DNA from: Sphaerisporangium sp. TRM90804
Lineage (GTDB): Bacteria > Actinomycetota > Actinomycetes > Streptosporangiales > Streptosporangiaceae
Assembly: GCF_029846175.1 (NCBI RefSeq)
Contig: NZ_JARWAC010000023.1
Coordinates: forward strand, 62,001 to 126,000
Reading direction: 5' to 3'
DNA: 64,000 nucleotides
Shown: one piece after another, positions 16,263-24,760 of the stretch
How positions within the stretch are numbered: the first letter of the stretch is position 1
Layout: the number at the start of each line of letters is the position of its first letter
Position numbers and translations under genes: made by a program
The notes under the pieces: model-generated
Seen by the model: only the letters and a program-made list of their open reading frames with translations
Databases searched by the model: none
What the model was told of the DNA's origin: nothing

Positions 16263-16853
16263 TCAGCCCTGGCCGGCCTCCCGTGCCGTCCGCTCCAGGC
16301 GGTCCCGGTAGGTCTCCCACCACGCCGGGTCGCGCGTCGCCAGGTTGTCGTTGTCCCGGCGCAGGCCGGCGGCCCCGTCGACGAGTTCGCGGACGATGTC
16401 GGCGTGGCCGGCGTGGCGGTTGGTCTCGGCGATCACGTGGGCCAGGATGCGGTGCAGCGTCACCTGACGCCGGTCCTCCGGCCACCAGGGCACCCGGCCG
16501 GGTGCCTCCAGCGCCAGTGCGTCGATCGTCGCGTCCGCGTGCGCCCACACGCGCTGGTACAGCGCGACGATGTCGTCGCGCGACTCGTCGGCGGTCGCCC
16601 ACATGTCGGCGTTGGGCTCGGCGTCGTCCGCCATCCACGGCAGCGGCTCGGGGAACGGCCGTGCGAAGGTGTCGCCGAAGTACCCCGCCTCCACCCCGGC
16701 CACGTGTTTGACCAGGCCCAGCAGGTTGGTGCCGGTGGGCGTCAGCGGACGGCGGAGATCGTACTCCGAGAGCCCTTCGAGCTTCCACAGCAGGGCTTCA
16801 CGGGCGGTCCGCAGGTATTGGCGAAGATCCGACTTCGGGTCCCATTCGGTCAT
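16263..16853 (-). CDS. DinB-like DUF664 protein
   Basis: A 196-residue four-helix protein of the DinB/DUF664 family. Conserved pieces are LRQYLRTAREALLWKLEGLSEYDLRRP, LLGLVKHVAGVEAGYFGDTF and a late HVIAETNRHAGHADIVRE with histidines suited to metal binding. Family members are metal-dependent hydrolases or thiol transferases, some using mycothiol; the substrate here is unknown. It is convergent with the ArsR gene. Confidence 0.82.
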   Translation of the reverse strand: MTEWDPKSDLRQYLRTAREALLWKLEGLSEYDLRRPLTPTGTNLLGLVKHVAGVEAGYFGDTFARPFPEPLPWMADDAEPNADMWATADESRDDIVALYQRVWAHADATIDALALEAPGRVPWWPEDRRQVTLHRILAHVIAETNRHAGHADIVRELVDGAAGLRRDNDNLATRDPAWWETYRDRLERTAREAGQG

Positions 16854-16925
16854 GCGGACATCCTGGTACCTCTGTCGGCGCGGAGCGACGTGCTTTCGCC
16901 GGCGACGCTCCGGCGCGCCGGGTTC

Positions 16926-17948
16926 TCAACCGGGGCCGGGGTCGCCGCCGGGGCGGTGGGAGGGGCCGTGCGGGTCGGCGCAGTGGTGCGTCTGGCGGCC
17001 GATGGTCAGCACCTCGGGGGTCGCGTGGTCGACCTGCAGGGTGGTGTGTTCGATGCCGTACTCGTCGTGCACCAGGCGCTCGGCGGCGACGCGGACGGCG
17101 TGGCAGTCGGCGCCCGGCGCCACCAGGATGTGCGCCGACAGCGCGGCGTAGCCGGAGGTGACCTCCCAGATGTGCAGGTCGTGCACCTCGACGACCTGCT
17201 CCAGCGCGGCCGTCCTGCGCCCGATCTCGGCCGGGTTCATCCCCGCGGGCGCGGCCTCCATGAAGACGCGGCCGGAGTCGCGGACCAGGCCCCAGCCGGC
17301 CTTGAGCATGAGCGCGGCGACCACCAGCGCGGCGATCGCGTCCGCCCGGCTCCAGCCGCTCAGCCAGACGACCAGGCCGGCGATCGTGGTGGCCACGAAG
17401 GCGTACAGGTCGTTGAGGATGTGCTGGAAGGCGCCCTCGACGTTGAGGCTGGCGCGGTTGGCCTTGCTGAGCAGCCAGGTGGCCGCGATGTTGACGGCGA
17501 TGCCGGCCAGGCCGGTGACGACCACGTAGAAGCCCTCGACCGGCAGCGGGTCGATGAGGCGCTGGATGCCCTCGTACACGAAGTACGCGCTGAGTAAGAG
17601 CAGGGTGATGCCGTTGACCTGCGCGGATATGATCTCGGCGCGCTTGAGGCCGTAGGTGAAGCCGCCCTGCGGCGGGCGCTGCGCTATGCGCATCGCGATC
17701 AGCGCGAAGACGATGGCGACGGCGTCGGTCAGCATGTGGCCGGCGTCGGAGATCAGCGCCAGCGACTGGGCGACGACGCCGACGACGACCTCGACGGCCA
17801 TGAAGCCGACGATGAGGGCGAGCGCGCCGGTCAGGTAGCGGCGGTCGGCGTCGACGCCGACGGTGTGCCCATGACCGTGCCCGTGGCCGGGGGAGTGCCC
17901 GGACACGCTCGCGCCCTGCGCCTGCGGCCGGACGGTCTCGTCACCCAT
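16926..17948 (-). CDS. Cation diffusion facilitator, probable zinc exporter
   Basis: A 340-residue CDF transporter with about six membrane segments and a cytoplasmic C-terminal domain. The N-terminus is His-rich (GHSPGHGHGHGHTVG). Metal-site motifs are SDAGHMLTD in segment II and HILND in segment V. The cytoplasmic domain shows VHDLHIWEVTSGYAALSAHI. Such proteins exchange cytoplasmic zinc (or cadmium/cobalt) for protons. Its ATG overlaps by eight bases the 3' end of a zinc-sensor-like ArsR gene, so the two form one operon and metal induction is likely. Confidence 0.9.
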   Translation of the reverse strand: MGDETVRPQAQGASVSGHSPGHGHGHGHTVGVDADRRYLTGALALIVGFMAVEVVVGVVAQSLALISDAGHMLTDAVAIVFALIAMRIAQRPPQGGFTYGLKRAEIISAQVNGITLLLLSAYFVYEGIQRLIDPLPVEGFYVVVTGLAGIAVNIAATWLLSKANRASLNVEGAFQHILNDLYAFVATTIAGLVVWLSGWSRADAIAALVVAALMLKAGWGLVRDSGRVFMEAAPAGMNPAEIGRRTAALEQVVEVHDLHIWEVTSGYAALSAHILVAPGADCHAVRVAAERLVHDEYGIEHTTLQVDHATPEVLTIGRQTHHCADPHGPSHRPGGDPGPG

Positions 17949-18345
17949 CGCCGCGCTCCGCCTCCGTGTGCCTGGCGTGGGTGATCGCCAGGTCGAACAG
18001 CATGCGCACGTGGGAGTCGGCGAGCTGGTAGTACGCCATGCGCCCGGAGCGACGGACCTTGACCACGCGGCGCATCCGCAGCATGCGCAGCGCGTGCGAG
18101 GCGCCGGACATGCTCTGACCCGTGGCCGCCGCGAGGTCGCACACGCACATCTCGCCGCCCTCCAGCAGCGCCGCCATCATGCGCAGCCGGGCCGGGTCGG
18201 CGAGCAGGGCGAACACCTGTGCCAGATCCTGCACGGTCTCCTCGGAGGGGAGACTCCGCCGCACCGAGGAGACCCGGTCGGCGTCCACCACCGGGGTGGA
18301 GCAGGCGTCCGGGTCCATGACTACGACATTTGCACGATCGTTCAT
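17941..18345 (-). CDS. ArsR/SmtB family zinc sensor with CzrA-type alpha5 site
   Basis: A 134-residue metal-responsive repressor. The DNA-binding helix is QSMSGASHALRMLRMRRVV. The C-terminal helix carries DSHVRMLFDLAITHARH: an Asp-X-His pair followed at +11 and +14 by two His, the arrangement of the alpha5 zinc site of CzrA and SmtB. A CVCDL motif on the alpha3 helix is also present. The ATG at 18345 lies seven bases after a TACACT -10 box, suggesting a leaderless message. It is co-transcribed with the downstream CDF exporter. Confidence 0.88.
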   Translation of the reverse strand: MNDRANVVVMDPDACSTPVVDADRVSSVRRSLPSEETVQDLAQVFALLADPARLRMMAALLEGGEMCVCDLAAATGQSMSGASHALRMLRMRRVVKVRRSGRMAYYQLADSHVRMLFDLAITHARHTEAERGDG

Positions 18346-18382
18346 ATATCGAAGTGTAGGGAGAGTGGCGCCCCGCTGTCGA
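18331..18382 (-). promoter_or_regulatory. Promoter and operator-like dyad of the zinc-sensor operon
   Basis: On the minus strand TCGACA (18382-18377) and TACACT (18358-18353) are spaced by 18 bases. TGAACGATCGTGCA (18344-18331), a near-perfect dyad around ACGATCGT, begins inside the ATG codon. A sensor bound there would cover the start of a leaderless message. Confidence 0.45.
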
Positions 18383-18512
18383 GCCCGGCCCGCGCACCGG
18401 GGGCCGTGCCGGGGGTGCGTCGGGGGGCGCGGCGCCGTCCCGGGGAGCGGCGCCGCGCCGGAGCCCGGGCCCGGCGGCACGGGCCCGGGCCGTCAGGGTC
18501 GCCGGGCGGGGG

Positions 18513-19097
18513 TCACAGGGGCGTGAACGCGCCGGTCTCGGGCCGGTAGTTGGAGACGACGCCCGTCTCCACCTCGTAGAACCAGCCGTGCAGGCGCAGC
18601 CGGCCGCCGGCGAGACGACGGGCGACGCGCGGGTAGCGGCGCAGCTTCTCGAGCTGGGCGACGAGGTGGGCCCGGCCGGGGTCCTCGTCGCCGCATGCCG
18701 GCGCCTCGCGCCAGCGGTGGGTCTGCAGCAGCCACCAGCGTGTGGTCGGCGCCGAGCGCAGTGTCCAGGACCGGACCCGGCCCTGCGCGGCCCCGCATCG
18801 GGTGTGGCCGCAGACGATGACGTCCTCGACGCCCAGGATGTTGACGGCGTACTCGATGGTGGCGCCCTCGGCGGTCAGCCTGCCCAGGCGGTAGGGCGGG
18901 ATGACGTTGCCCGCGGTGCGCAGCTCGAACAGCTCGCCGGGGCGGGCCCCGGTGATCAGGGAGGGGATGACCTGCGCGTCGGAGCAGGTGATGAACATGG
19001 CCTGCGGGGAGGCGCCGCCGACGGTGGCGGCCGCCTGTTCTCGTTCGCCGTCGAGCCTTTGGTGGAACGTGCGGGCATGGTCGATCAACGACTGCAT
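18513..19097 (-). CDS. Beta-class carbonic anhydrase
   Basis: A 194-residue cytosolic zinc enzyme interconverting CO2 and bicarbonate. Ligands are Cys38 and Asp40 (ITCSDAQV), His98 and Cys101 (CGHTRCGA). The Asp/Arg switch pair is visible (SDAQ ... FELRTAGN). It sits upstream of the zinc-sensor operon on the same strand but 168 bases away, so shared regulation is not shown. A small membrane protein gene precedes it by 88 bases. Confidence 0.92.
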   Translation of the reverse strand: MQSLIDHARTFHQRLDGEREQAAATVGGASPQAMFITCSDAQVIPSLITGARPGELFELRTAGNVIPPYRLGRLTAEGATIEYAVNILGVEDVIVCGHTRCGAAQGRVRSWTLRSAPTTRWWLLQTHRWREAPACGDEDPGRAHLVAQLEKLRRYPRVARRLAGGRLRLHGWFYEVETGVVSNYRPETGAFTPL

Positions 19098-19185
19098 GGA
19101 TGACTCCTCGATGCTGGGGACCGGTGGTGAACAGGGCAGGGCGCGAGCGCGCCCGGGCTCCGCGGCGTCGCGGAGACTCGCCTGA

Positions 19186-19587
19186 TCAGCAGCGGAACAC
19201 CGGCAGCCGCGGCCCCGTGGGCCGTGGCCGGCGCAGGGCGGTGGCGCCCGCCACGGGCATCCGGGACGTCGTGTACGACGCCCCGGCCGGCCGCCACCGG
19301 TGCGCGGGGTGCGCGCCGTGGCGTGACGGCGGCGGGAGCGGCTTGGTGAGGATCGGCTCGCCCGGGTTCTCCCAGGGTCTCGGGCAGGCGTCGGCGTCCG
19401 TGACCGGGGCGTCGCCCGGGAGGGACGCCTGGAGAAGGTGGGCGGCGGGCGGCGTGGCCGCCGGGCGGGGCGGCGGGGCGCCGCCGTGCCCGTCGGGACG
19501 GACGAGGTCGTGCAGGAGCAGCACGACGGCCACCACGGACAGCAGGGCGTGCAGGACCGCGCGCACGTTGATACGTCGCTCCGTCAA
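19186..19587 (-). CDS. Hypothetical small membrane-anchored protein
   Basis: A 133-residue protein starting MTERRINVRAVLHALLSVVA, with a single membrane segment at about residues 10-27 and a long Pro/Ala/His-rich, probably disordered extracytoplasmic part. No family recognised. It precedes the carbonic anhydrase gene on the same strand. An imperfect dyad (ACTAC-N5-GTAGT, 19620-19634) lies 32 bases upstream of the start and might be an operator. The coding call rests on the N-terminal hydrophobic pattern and operon position. Confidence 0.5.
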   Translation of the reverse strand: MTERRINVRAVLHALLSVVAVVLLLHDLVRPDGHGGAPPPRPAATPPAAHLLQASLPGDAPVTDADACPRPWENPGEPILTKPLPPPSRHGAHPAHRWRPAGASYTTSRMPVAGATALRRPRPTGPRLPVFRC

Positions 19588-19619
19588 TGCACCGCCCCAC
19601 CACGTGTAGCATGCAGTTG

Positions 19620-19634
19620 ACTACTGATGGTAGT
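19620..19634. promoter_or_regulatory. Inverted repeat ACTAC-N5-GTAGT
   Basis: Perfect five-base arms with a five-base spacer, embedded in two direct copies of AGTTGA. It is located between the divergent small membrane-protein gene and the phytase-like gene, closest to the former. Binding protein unknown. Confidence 0.35.
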
Positions 19635-19830
19635 TGAAGGGTCCTGTTCCGTACATCGGCTGTTTGGCAAAGGTGCTGGTCATGCCCTACGGAGAGAAGA
19701 TCTCTTGGGCTATGTCCGAAATATCCGAAGATCTAGCTTTGTGGGGCAGAAGGGCGGAAATCGCGATTCCGGCACCCGGGGGCCACGCCGTGTTGTGCCG
19801 CCCGTCACCGGGCATCCCTAGCTTGTCGCC

Positions 19831-21057
19831 ATGAGAAGAACCATGATCGGGCTGGGTGCCGCCGTCCTGGCGCTCTGCCTCTCCTCTCCGGCGCTCGCCG
19901 ACCCCGCCCCCGGCGAGCGCTCCGGCGGTCACGGGCACGGCGACGGCCGCTTCGGCCGCGCCACGCTGACCGCCTTCGCCTCCCTGCCCGCCGAGACCTA
20001 CGTCCCGGGCAGCGAGCCGTCGGGCGCCCAGCTCGGCACCGAGCCGTCCAACGGCATCACCCCGCCCTTCCCCGGCCAGCCGGTGCAGGGCTTCAGCGGC
20101 GTGGCCCGCCGCCACGACGGCACCTTCGACGTGCTGTCCGACAACGGCTACGGCCAGAAGGCCAACAGCGCCGACTTCCTGCTGCGCGTCCAGCGGGTCA
20201 AGCCCGACTTCCGCGGCGGCAAGATCAAGGTGCTCGGCGGCGTCGACCTCCGCGACCCCGACCACCGCGTCCCCTTCGCGCTGACCCGCGCCGACCGCCG
20301 GCTCACCGGCGCCGACTTCGACGTCGAGTCGATGGTCAGGAACCCCGACGGCACGTACTACATCGGCGACGAGTTCGGCCCCTTCCTGCTGCACTTCTCG
20401 GCCTCGGGCAAGCTGCTGCGGGCGCCCGTCGCGCTGCCCGGCGTCCAGGCCCCGGAGAACCCCCATCTCGACGGCGGCACGCCCAACCTGGGCAGCAGCA
20501 AGGGCTTCGAGGGCATGGCCCGGGCGGTCGACGGCCGCGCGCTGTACCCCCTGCTTGAGGGCACCGTCACCGGCGACCCCGCCGGCACGCTGCGCATGTA
20601 CGAGTTCGACCTGCGCAGGCGCGCCTACACCGACCGCCGGTGGGTCTACCGCCTGGAGGCCCCGGCCAACGCCATCGGCGACATGATCTCGGTCGACCGC
20701 GACCGGTTCCTGGTCATCGAGCGCGACAACAACCAGGGTGACGCCGCGGCGTTCAAGAAGGTCTTCCTGATCGACGTCCGCGACCGCGACCGTGACGGCG
20801 CCGTCGACAAGACCCAGGTCGCCGACCTGCTCGACCTCGCCAACCCGCGCCGCGTCGGCGGCTTCGGCACCACCTTCCGCTTCCCGTTCCAGACCATCGA
20901 GGACGTCGTCATCCTCGACGACTCCACGCTCGGCCTGCTGAACGACAACAACTTCCCGTTCTCCTCCGGCCGCACCCCCGGCAAGGCCGACGACAACGAG
21001 TTCATCACCGTCCGCCTCACCGGCCGACTCGGCGCCGACCCCCGCGCCTACCGCTGA
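19831..21057 (+). CDS. Secreted esterase-like protein of the phytase family
   Basis: A 408-residue protein with a Sec signal peptide (MRRTMIGLGAAVLALCLSSP, cleavage after ALA at about 23). The mature part is the beta-propeller-like 'esterase-like activity of phytase' domain: GFSGVARRHDGTFDVLSDNG, DVESMVRNPDGTYYIGDEFG, KGFEGMARAVDG, IERDNNQGD, DDNEF. Acidic clusters such as DVRDRDRDGAVDKT suggest calcium binding. Substrate is unknown; family members act on phosphate or ester substrates outside the cell. A GGCGGGGCCC hairpin follows. Confidence 0.85.
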   Translation: MRRTMIGLGAAVLALCLSSPALADPAPGERSGGHGHGDGRFGRATLTAFASLPAETYVPGSEPSGAQLGTEPSNGITPPFPGQPVQGFSGVARRHDGTFDVLSDNGYGQKANSADFLLRVQRVKPDFRGGKIKVLGGVDLRDPDHRVPFALTRADRRLTGADFDVESMVRNPDGTYYIGDEFGPFLLHFSASGKLLRAPVALPGVQAPENPHLDGGTPNLGSSKGFEGMARAVDGRALYPLLEGTVTGDPAGTLRMYEFDLRRRAYTDRRWVYRLEAPANAIGDMISVDRDRFLVIERDNNQGDAAAFKKVFLIDVRDRDRDGAVDKTQVADLLDLANPRRVGGFGTTFRFPFQTIEDVVILDDSTLGLLNDNNFPFSSGRTPGKADDNEFITVRLTGRLGADPRAYR

Positions 21058-21066
21058 TCCGCCTCC

Positions 21067-21100
21067 GGCGGGGCCCCGCGTGCGTTCCCCGGGCCCCGCC
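21067..21100. terminator. Bidirectional terminator hairpin
   Basis: GGCGGGGCCC (21067-21076) pairs perfectly with GGGCCCCGCC (21091-21100) across a 14-base loop. It lies in the 47-base gap between the convergent phytase-like and sialidase-like genes and can serve both. Confidence 0.65.
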
Positions 21101-21104
21101 GAGG

Positions 21105-23534
21105 TCAGGCGTCTGCCGGGCTCGCCGGGGCGAGGCCGGGCGAGGTGGCGGTGATCCTGGTCCACTCGATGCGCGCCTCGGCGGCGTTGCCGCCCGGCGT
21201 GCCCGTGACCCAGTGCATGGCCTGCGGGTTCTCCCTGCTGTTCTGCACGACCCAGGTGGCGCCGGTGTCGGCGCCGTCGCGGTGCAGGCGGGCCACCCCC
21301 GCGCTGTCCACGGTGACCTTCCAGGTGGCCGCCGCCCCGGCGGTGGGCGAGGAGTAGACCCGCTCCCAGACGGCCGAGCCCTTCCGCATGGTCCAGACGC
21401 CGCCGCGCTGCACGGTGAGCATCAGCCGCACCTGGCCGTTCGCGATCTTGGTGCCGAGGCTGACGCCCGCGCCGGTGCCCGGGTCGAGCGCGCTGTCGTC
21501 CACCACGCGCCCGCGGAACTCCAGCGTGAAGTCGCAGCCCGTGGTCACGTCCAGGCCGATGGAGGCCTTCGACACCTGGCCCCGCGTGCTGCGCAGCCGC
21601 AGCAGCCCGCCGGAGACCTCCGCCGCGCCGCCCGCGGCGTCCAGGCTCCAGCCGCCGAGCGTGTCCCAGGTGCTGCTCGCGACGTCGTCGGCGACCTGGA
21701 CCAGCTCCACCAGCGCCCGCGCGGGCGCGGCCGCGGTGCCCGACGCCCACACCGCCACCTGCGGCGCCTCCCGGGAGGCGGCGACGGTCCACCGGGCGCC
21801 GGTCTCCGCGCCGTCGCGGTACAGCGCGGCCCGCCCCTGGGCGTCCACGACGACCTGCCACAGGTGGGACGAGGCGGTGCCGACGGGCGTGGCGTCGACG
21901 CGGCTCCATCCGGCGGCGCCCTGGACGAAGGAGTGGACGCCGTCGGGCTGGACGGCCAGCATCAGCCTTCTCATGCCGGTCGCCACCTTCAGCGCGAGCC
22001 CCGCGCCCGCCCCGGTGGCCGGGTCGAGCCGGGAGTGCGCCTCGACCCGCGCCCTCATGGTCGCCATGAACCCCCCGGACGGCCCGTAGCGGTGCACGAC
22101 CCCGGAGAACCCGGGCGCCTCCGCCGTGGAGAGGGCATCCGTGGGCGGGACGGGAGCCCGCGCGGCGTCCGTGGCCGGGCCGGCCGGCACGACCGCCGGG
22201 GCGGGGCCGGCGGACGCGGGGCCGGCGTTGGCCAGGCGCAGGTGGCCGCGCGCGTCGAGCTCCACGGTGCCGCCGCCGGGCGAGGGCGTCCAGCCGGCCA
22301 GGCCGTCCCACCCGGGGCCCACGCCGGTGAAGACGGTGGACAGGTCGACGCGGGCGACCTTGATGTTGGTCTGGTTGTGCTCCCAGACGACGTGGAACCG
22401 GCCGGGCTCGTACTCGTCGGCGCTGGCGTAGACGTCCCAGCCGCGCGCCGCGCCCCGCGTCAGCCGGGGGCCGTCGGCGAACAGCCGGCCGGGCCCCCAC
22501 GGGGCGCCCGGCCGCCTGACCTTGTAACACAGCACCTCGCGGTACTGGTCGGGCTTGCTGTCGCCCGGCCCGGTGAACGGCCCGGCGAGCGTGTTGTAGA
22601 TCGTGAGGTAGCGGCCCTCGGCGTCCCTGGCGAAGAACGGCTTGACGTAGTAGTTGGGCAGGTCGCGGTCGAGCGTCAGGGGCGACCAGGTGAGGCCGCC
22701 GTCCCGGCTGGTCGCGGTGGCGGCGTAGACGGCGTTGGCGCGGTAGTGCGCGTCGCGCTGGGCCGCCGAGGAGCCGCCGGTGAGGTCGAGCGTGCGCGTC
22801 ACCATGAGCAGCGTGCCGGGGTCGTCCTGCGCGACGACGACCTGCGGCTCCTCGACGCCGATGCCCGGGGGGTTGGCCGCCAGGCCGCCGGAGACCCAGC
22901 GTCTCAGGTCGGCCGACCGCAGCACGCCCGCCCGGGTGGCGCCGTCCAGCTCGCGCCAGTAGGGGATCAGCCAGACGCCGTCGTGCCACAGCGGCTTGCC
23001 CGCCACCACGACGCCCCTGCGGTTGGCCGGCACGTCCACGGTGACCGGGAAGTCGGCCCAGGTGCGCCCGCCGTCGGCGCTGCTCTTGACCACCATCGTG
23101 GTGGGGAACCCGTCGACCTGGCCCGCGGCGTCGCGGTCGGCGGAGACGGCGACCCGGCCGATCAGGGCGTACAGGGTGCCGGCGTCGTTGAGGAAGATCA
23201 CGTAGTGGTAGCGGTGCGTGGCGGTGGCCGCGGCCAGCGTGCCGGTCGTCCAGGTGGCGCCGCCGTCCTCGGAGCGGGCGTAGAGGATCGAGCCCTGGTC
23301 GTTGGGCGTCGGGTCCCGGGAGTCGCGCACCCCCGCCCGCCAGCCGACCACGAGCCGCCGCGCGTCCAGCGCCGCGATGTCGGGCACCCGGTTGCCCTCG
23401 TGGGCCAGTTCCCCGCGCGCGTCGCGCTCGACGGCCCCGTAGACGGTGACCGGGTCGCTCACCGCGGCCCCGACCACGTCGGCGTCCGGCCACGACCGCG
23501 CGCGGCCGGCTCCGGGGGAGGTGGGGGCGTTCAT
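21105..23534 (-). CDS. Sialidase-superfamily (BNR-repeat) protein with duplicated C-terminal modules
   Basis: An 809-residue protein. The N-terminal ~400 residues form a six-bladed sialidase-type propeller with Asp-box motifs SEDGGATW, SADGGRTW and SRDGGLTW. Two similar C-terminal modules follow (about 480-600 and 625-800), each with a GAGxxLxxKxAxGxxRLMLxVQ stretch and a Trp-rich end, probably lectin-like folds. No signal peptide is visible at the ATG (23534), nor in the upstream in-frame codons, which is odd for a likely extracellular glycosidase. The ribosome site is weak. Whether it cleaves sialic acid cannot be stated; exo-alpha-sialidase is the usual annotation. Confidence 0.78.
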   Translation of the reverse strand: MNAPTSPGAGRARSWPDADVVGAAVSDPVTVYGAVERDARGELAHEGNRVPDIAALDARRLVVGWRAGVRDSRDPTPNDQGSILYARSEDGGATWTTGTLAAATATHRYHYVIFLNDAGTLYALIGRVAVSADRDAAGQVDGFPTTMVVKSSADGGRTWADFPVTVDVPANRRGVVVAGKPLWHDGVWLIPYWRELDGATRAGVLRSADLRRWVSGGLAANPPGIGVEEPQVVVAQDDPGTLLMVTRTLDLTGGSSAAQRDAHYRANAVYAATATSRDGGLTWSPLTLDRDLPNYYVKPFFARDAEGRYLTIYNTLAGPFTGPGDSKPDQYREVLCYKVRRPGAPWGPGRLFADGPRLTRGAARGWDVYASADEYEPGRFHVVWEHNQTNIKVARVDLSTVFTGVGPGWDGLAGWTPSPGGGTVELDARGHLRLANAGPASAGPAPAVVPAGPATDAARAPVPPTDALSTAEAPGFSGVVHRYGPSGGFMATMRARVEAHSRLDPATGAGAGLALKVATGMRRLMLAVQPDGVHSFVQGAAGWSRVDATPVGTASSHLWQVVVDAQGRAALYRDGAETGARWTVAASREAPQVAVWASGTAAAPARALVELVQVADDVASSTWDTLGGWSLDAAGGAAEVSGGLLRLRSTRGQVSKASIGLDVTTGCDFTLEFRGRVVDDSALDPGTGAGVSLGTKIANGQVRLMLTVQRGGVWTMRKGSAVWERVYSSPTAGAAATWKVTVDSAGVARLHRDGADTGATWVVQNSRENPQAMHWVTGTPGGNAAEARIEWTRITATSPGLAPASPADA

Positions 23535-23631
23535 GATTTCCAGCGAACCGGAGGCCCGGCACGCGCCGCAACCGCCTTCACCCGGTGTTCACCTGATGTC
23601 GGCCCCGCCGCCCGGTGGCGGGCACGGCGAA

Positions 23632-23660
23632 GCCCGGGCCTCGTCGGACGAGACCCGGGC
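23632..23660 (-). terminator. Terminator hairpin after the AA10 gene
   Basis: GCCCGGG (23632-23638) and CCCGGGC (23654-23660) enclose a loop that itself contains TCGTC/GACGA pairing. It begins 27 bases beyond the stop codon of the AA10 gene on the minus strand. Confidence 0.6.
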
Positions 23661-23686
23661 CGTCACCTAGTGGCTTTCGCCGTCGG

Positions 23687-24760
23687 TCAAGGGCTGGTGC
23701 AGGTGAGCGTGGGCGAGCCGGCGGTGCCGGACGCCACGAACCCGAACGTCGTGCTGCCGTTGGGCGCCACGCTGCCGTTGTGGCCGGCGGGCCTGACCGT
23801 GATCTGCGAGCCGCTGATCGAGTGCGTGCCGTTCCACAGGCTGTTGATCGTGGTGCCGCTCGGCAGCGTCCACTTCACCGTCCAGCCGCTGATCGCGCTG
23901 GTGCCGGTGTTGCGCACCGTCACCTCGGCCTGGTAGCCGCCGGACCAGCCGCTGGAGCTGATGGTGCTGGAGCAGCCGCCGGGCCCGGAGGTGGGGGTGG
24001 GAGTGGGCGTCGGGTCGGGATCGGGGTCGGGGTCGGGGTCCTGGCCGTTCGGGCCGACACCGGTGACCTGGCCGTTGCCGCCGTCGAAGACGACGTCGGA
24101 GCAGTTGTAGAACGTCTCCTGGCTGTCGGACCGCTGCCACACCGAGTAGATGATGTGACGGCCGCTCTTCCCGGAGGGAAGCCTGGCGTTCCAGTAGTAG
24201 TAGGAGTCGTTGCTGCCCGGGTTGCCGACGCTGGGCGGGTCGACGGCGTTGTAGAAGGGCTGCGACTCAAGGTCGCTCCAGGCCAGCGCCCGCGTCGGGC
24301 TCCAGCTGTCCTTGGTGATGTAGGTGCGGAACGAACCCGGGTGGGCGGCCCACTTGTTGTAGCGGAACTGGATCGAGGCACCGGCGGTCAGGTGCGTCAC
24401 CGGCCAGTCGTTGCGCGCCAGGTCGAAGCCGCTGAAGTTGTACACCGAGGCCGCGCCGCTGCACAGCTTGCCGTCGGGGATGAAGCCGCTGGTGCGGCCC
24501 GCTCCGTCCGAGCGCAGGACGGCGAACCAGTTGTACAGCGAGTTGGTTCCGCTCTGCGCGACGGCGGCCGCGCAGGCCGGGTTGTTGGGCTGGACGGCTC
24601 CGTTCTGGCCGATGCCGTCCTTCCAGCACAGGTATGTACGGCTGCCCGGCACCATCATGGCGCCGTGGGCGGATGCCGAGCTCGGCAGCAGCACGACCAT
24701 GAGAATGGCCGCGAGTACGGCGGCGCCACCGGTGAGGCTGAACTTTTGTCGCTTTCTCAT
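23687..24760 (-). CDS. Lytic polysaccharide monooxygenase AA10 with CBM2
   Basis: A 357-residue secreted copper enzyme that oxidatively cleaves crystalline cellulose or chitin. The signal peptide ends PSSASA, leaving His32 (HGAMM) as the mature N-terminus of the copper histidine brace. The AA10 domain covers about 32-220, with the second brace His in KWAAHPGSF. A (DP)n/(TP)n linker follows, then a family 2 carbohydrate-binding module (about 245-357) with spaced Trp. CBM2 favours cellulose as target. The ATG at 24760 follows AAAGG; a LacI-type operator lies about 190 bases upstream. Confidence 0.92.
   Translation of the reverse strand: MRKRQKFSLTGGAAVLAAILMVVLLPSSASAHGAMMVPGSRTYLCWKDGIGQNGAVQPNNPACAAAVAQSGTNSLYNWFAVLRSDGAGRTSGFIPDGKLCSGAASVYNFSGFDLARNDWPVTHLTAGASIQFRYNKWAAHPGSFRTYITKDSWSPTRALAWSDLESQPFYNAVDPPSVGNPGSNDSYYYWNARLPSGKSGRHIIYSVWQRSDSQETFYNCSDVVFDGGNGQVTGVGPNGQDPDPDPDPDPTPTPTPTSGPGGCSSTISSSGWSGGYQAEVTVRNTGTSAISGWTVKWTLPSGTTINSLWNGTHSISGSQITVRPAGHNGSVAPNGSTTFGFVASGTAGSPTLTCTSP

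Noticed and set aside
19634-19834. 66-codon plus-strand frame before the phytase-like gene
   Set aside because: No ribosome site or family match; overlaps the start of the signal-peptide gene in another phase.
19687-23571. 1294-codon open frame on the minus strand
   Set aside because: Arg/Gly/Ala-dominated translation; it overlaps the well-supported phytase-like gene antisense and the sialidase-like gene out of phase. Typical artefact of GC-rich DNA.
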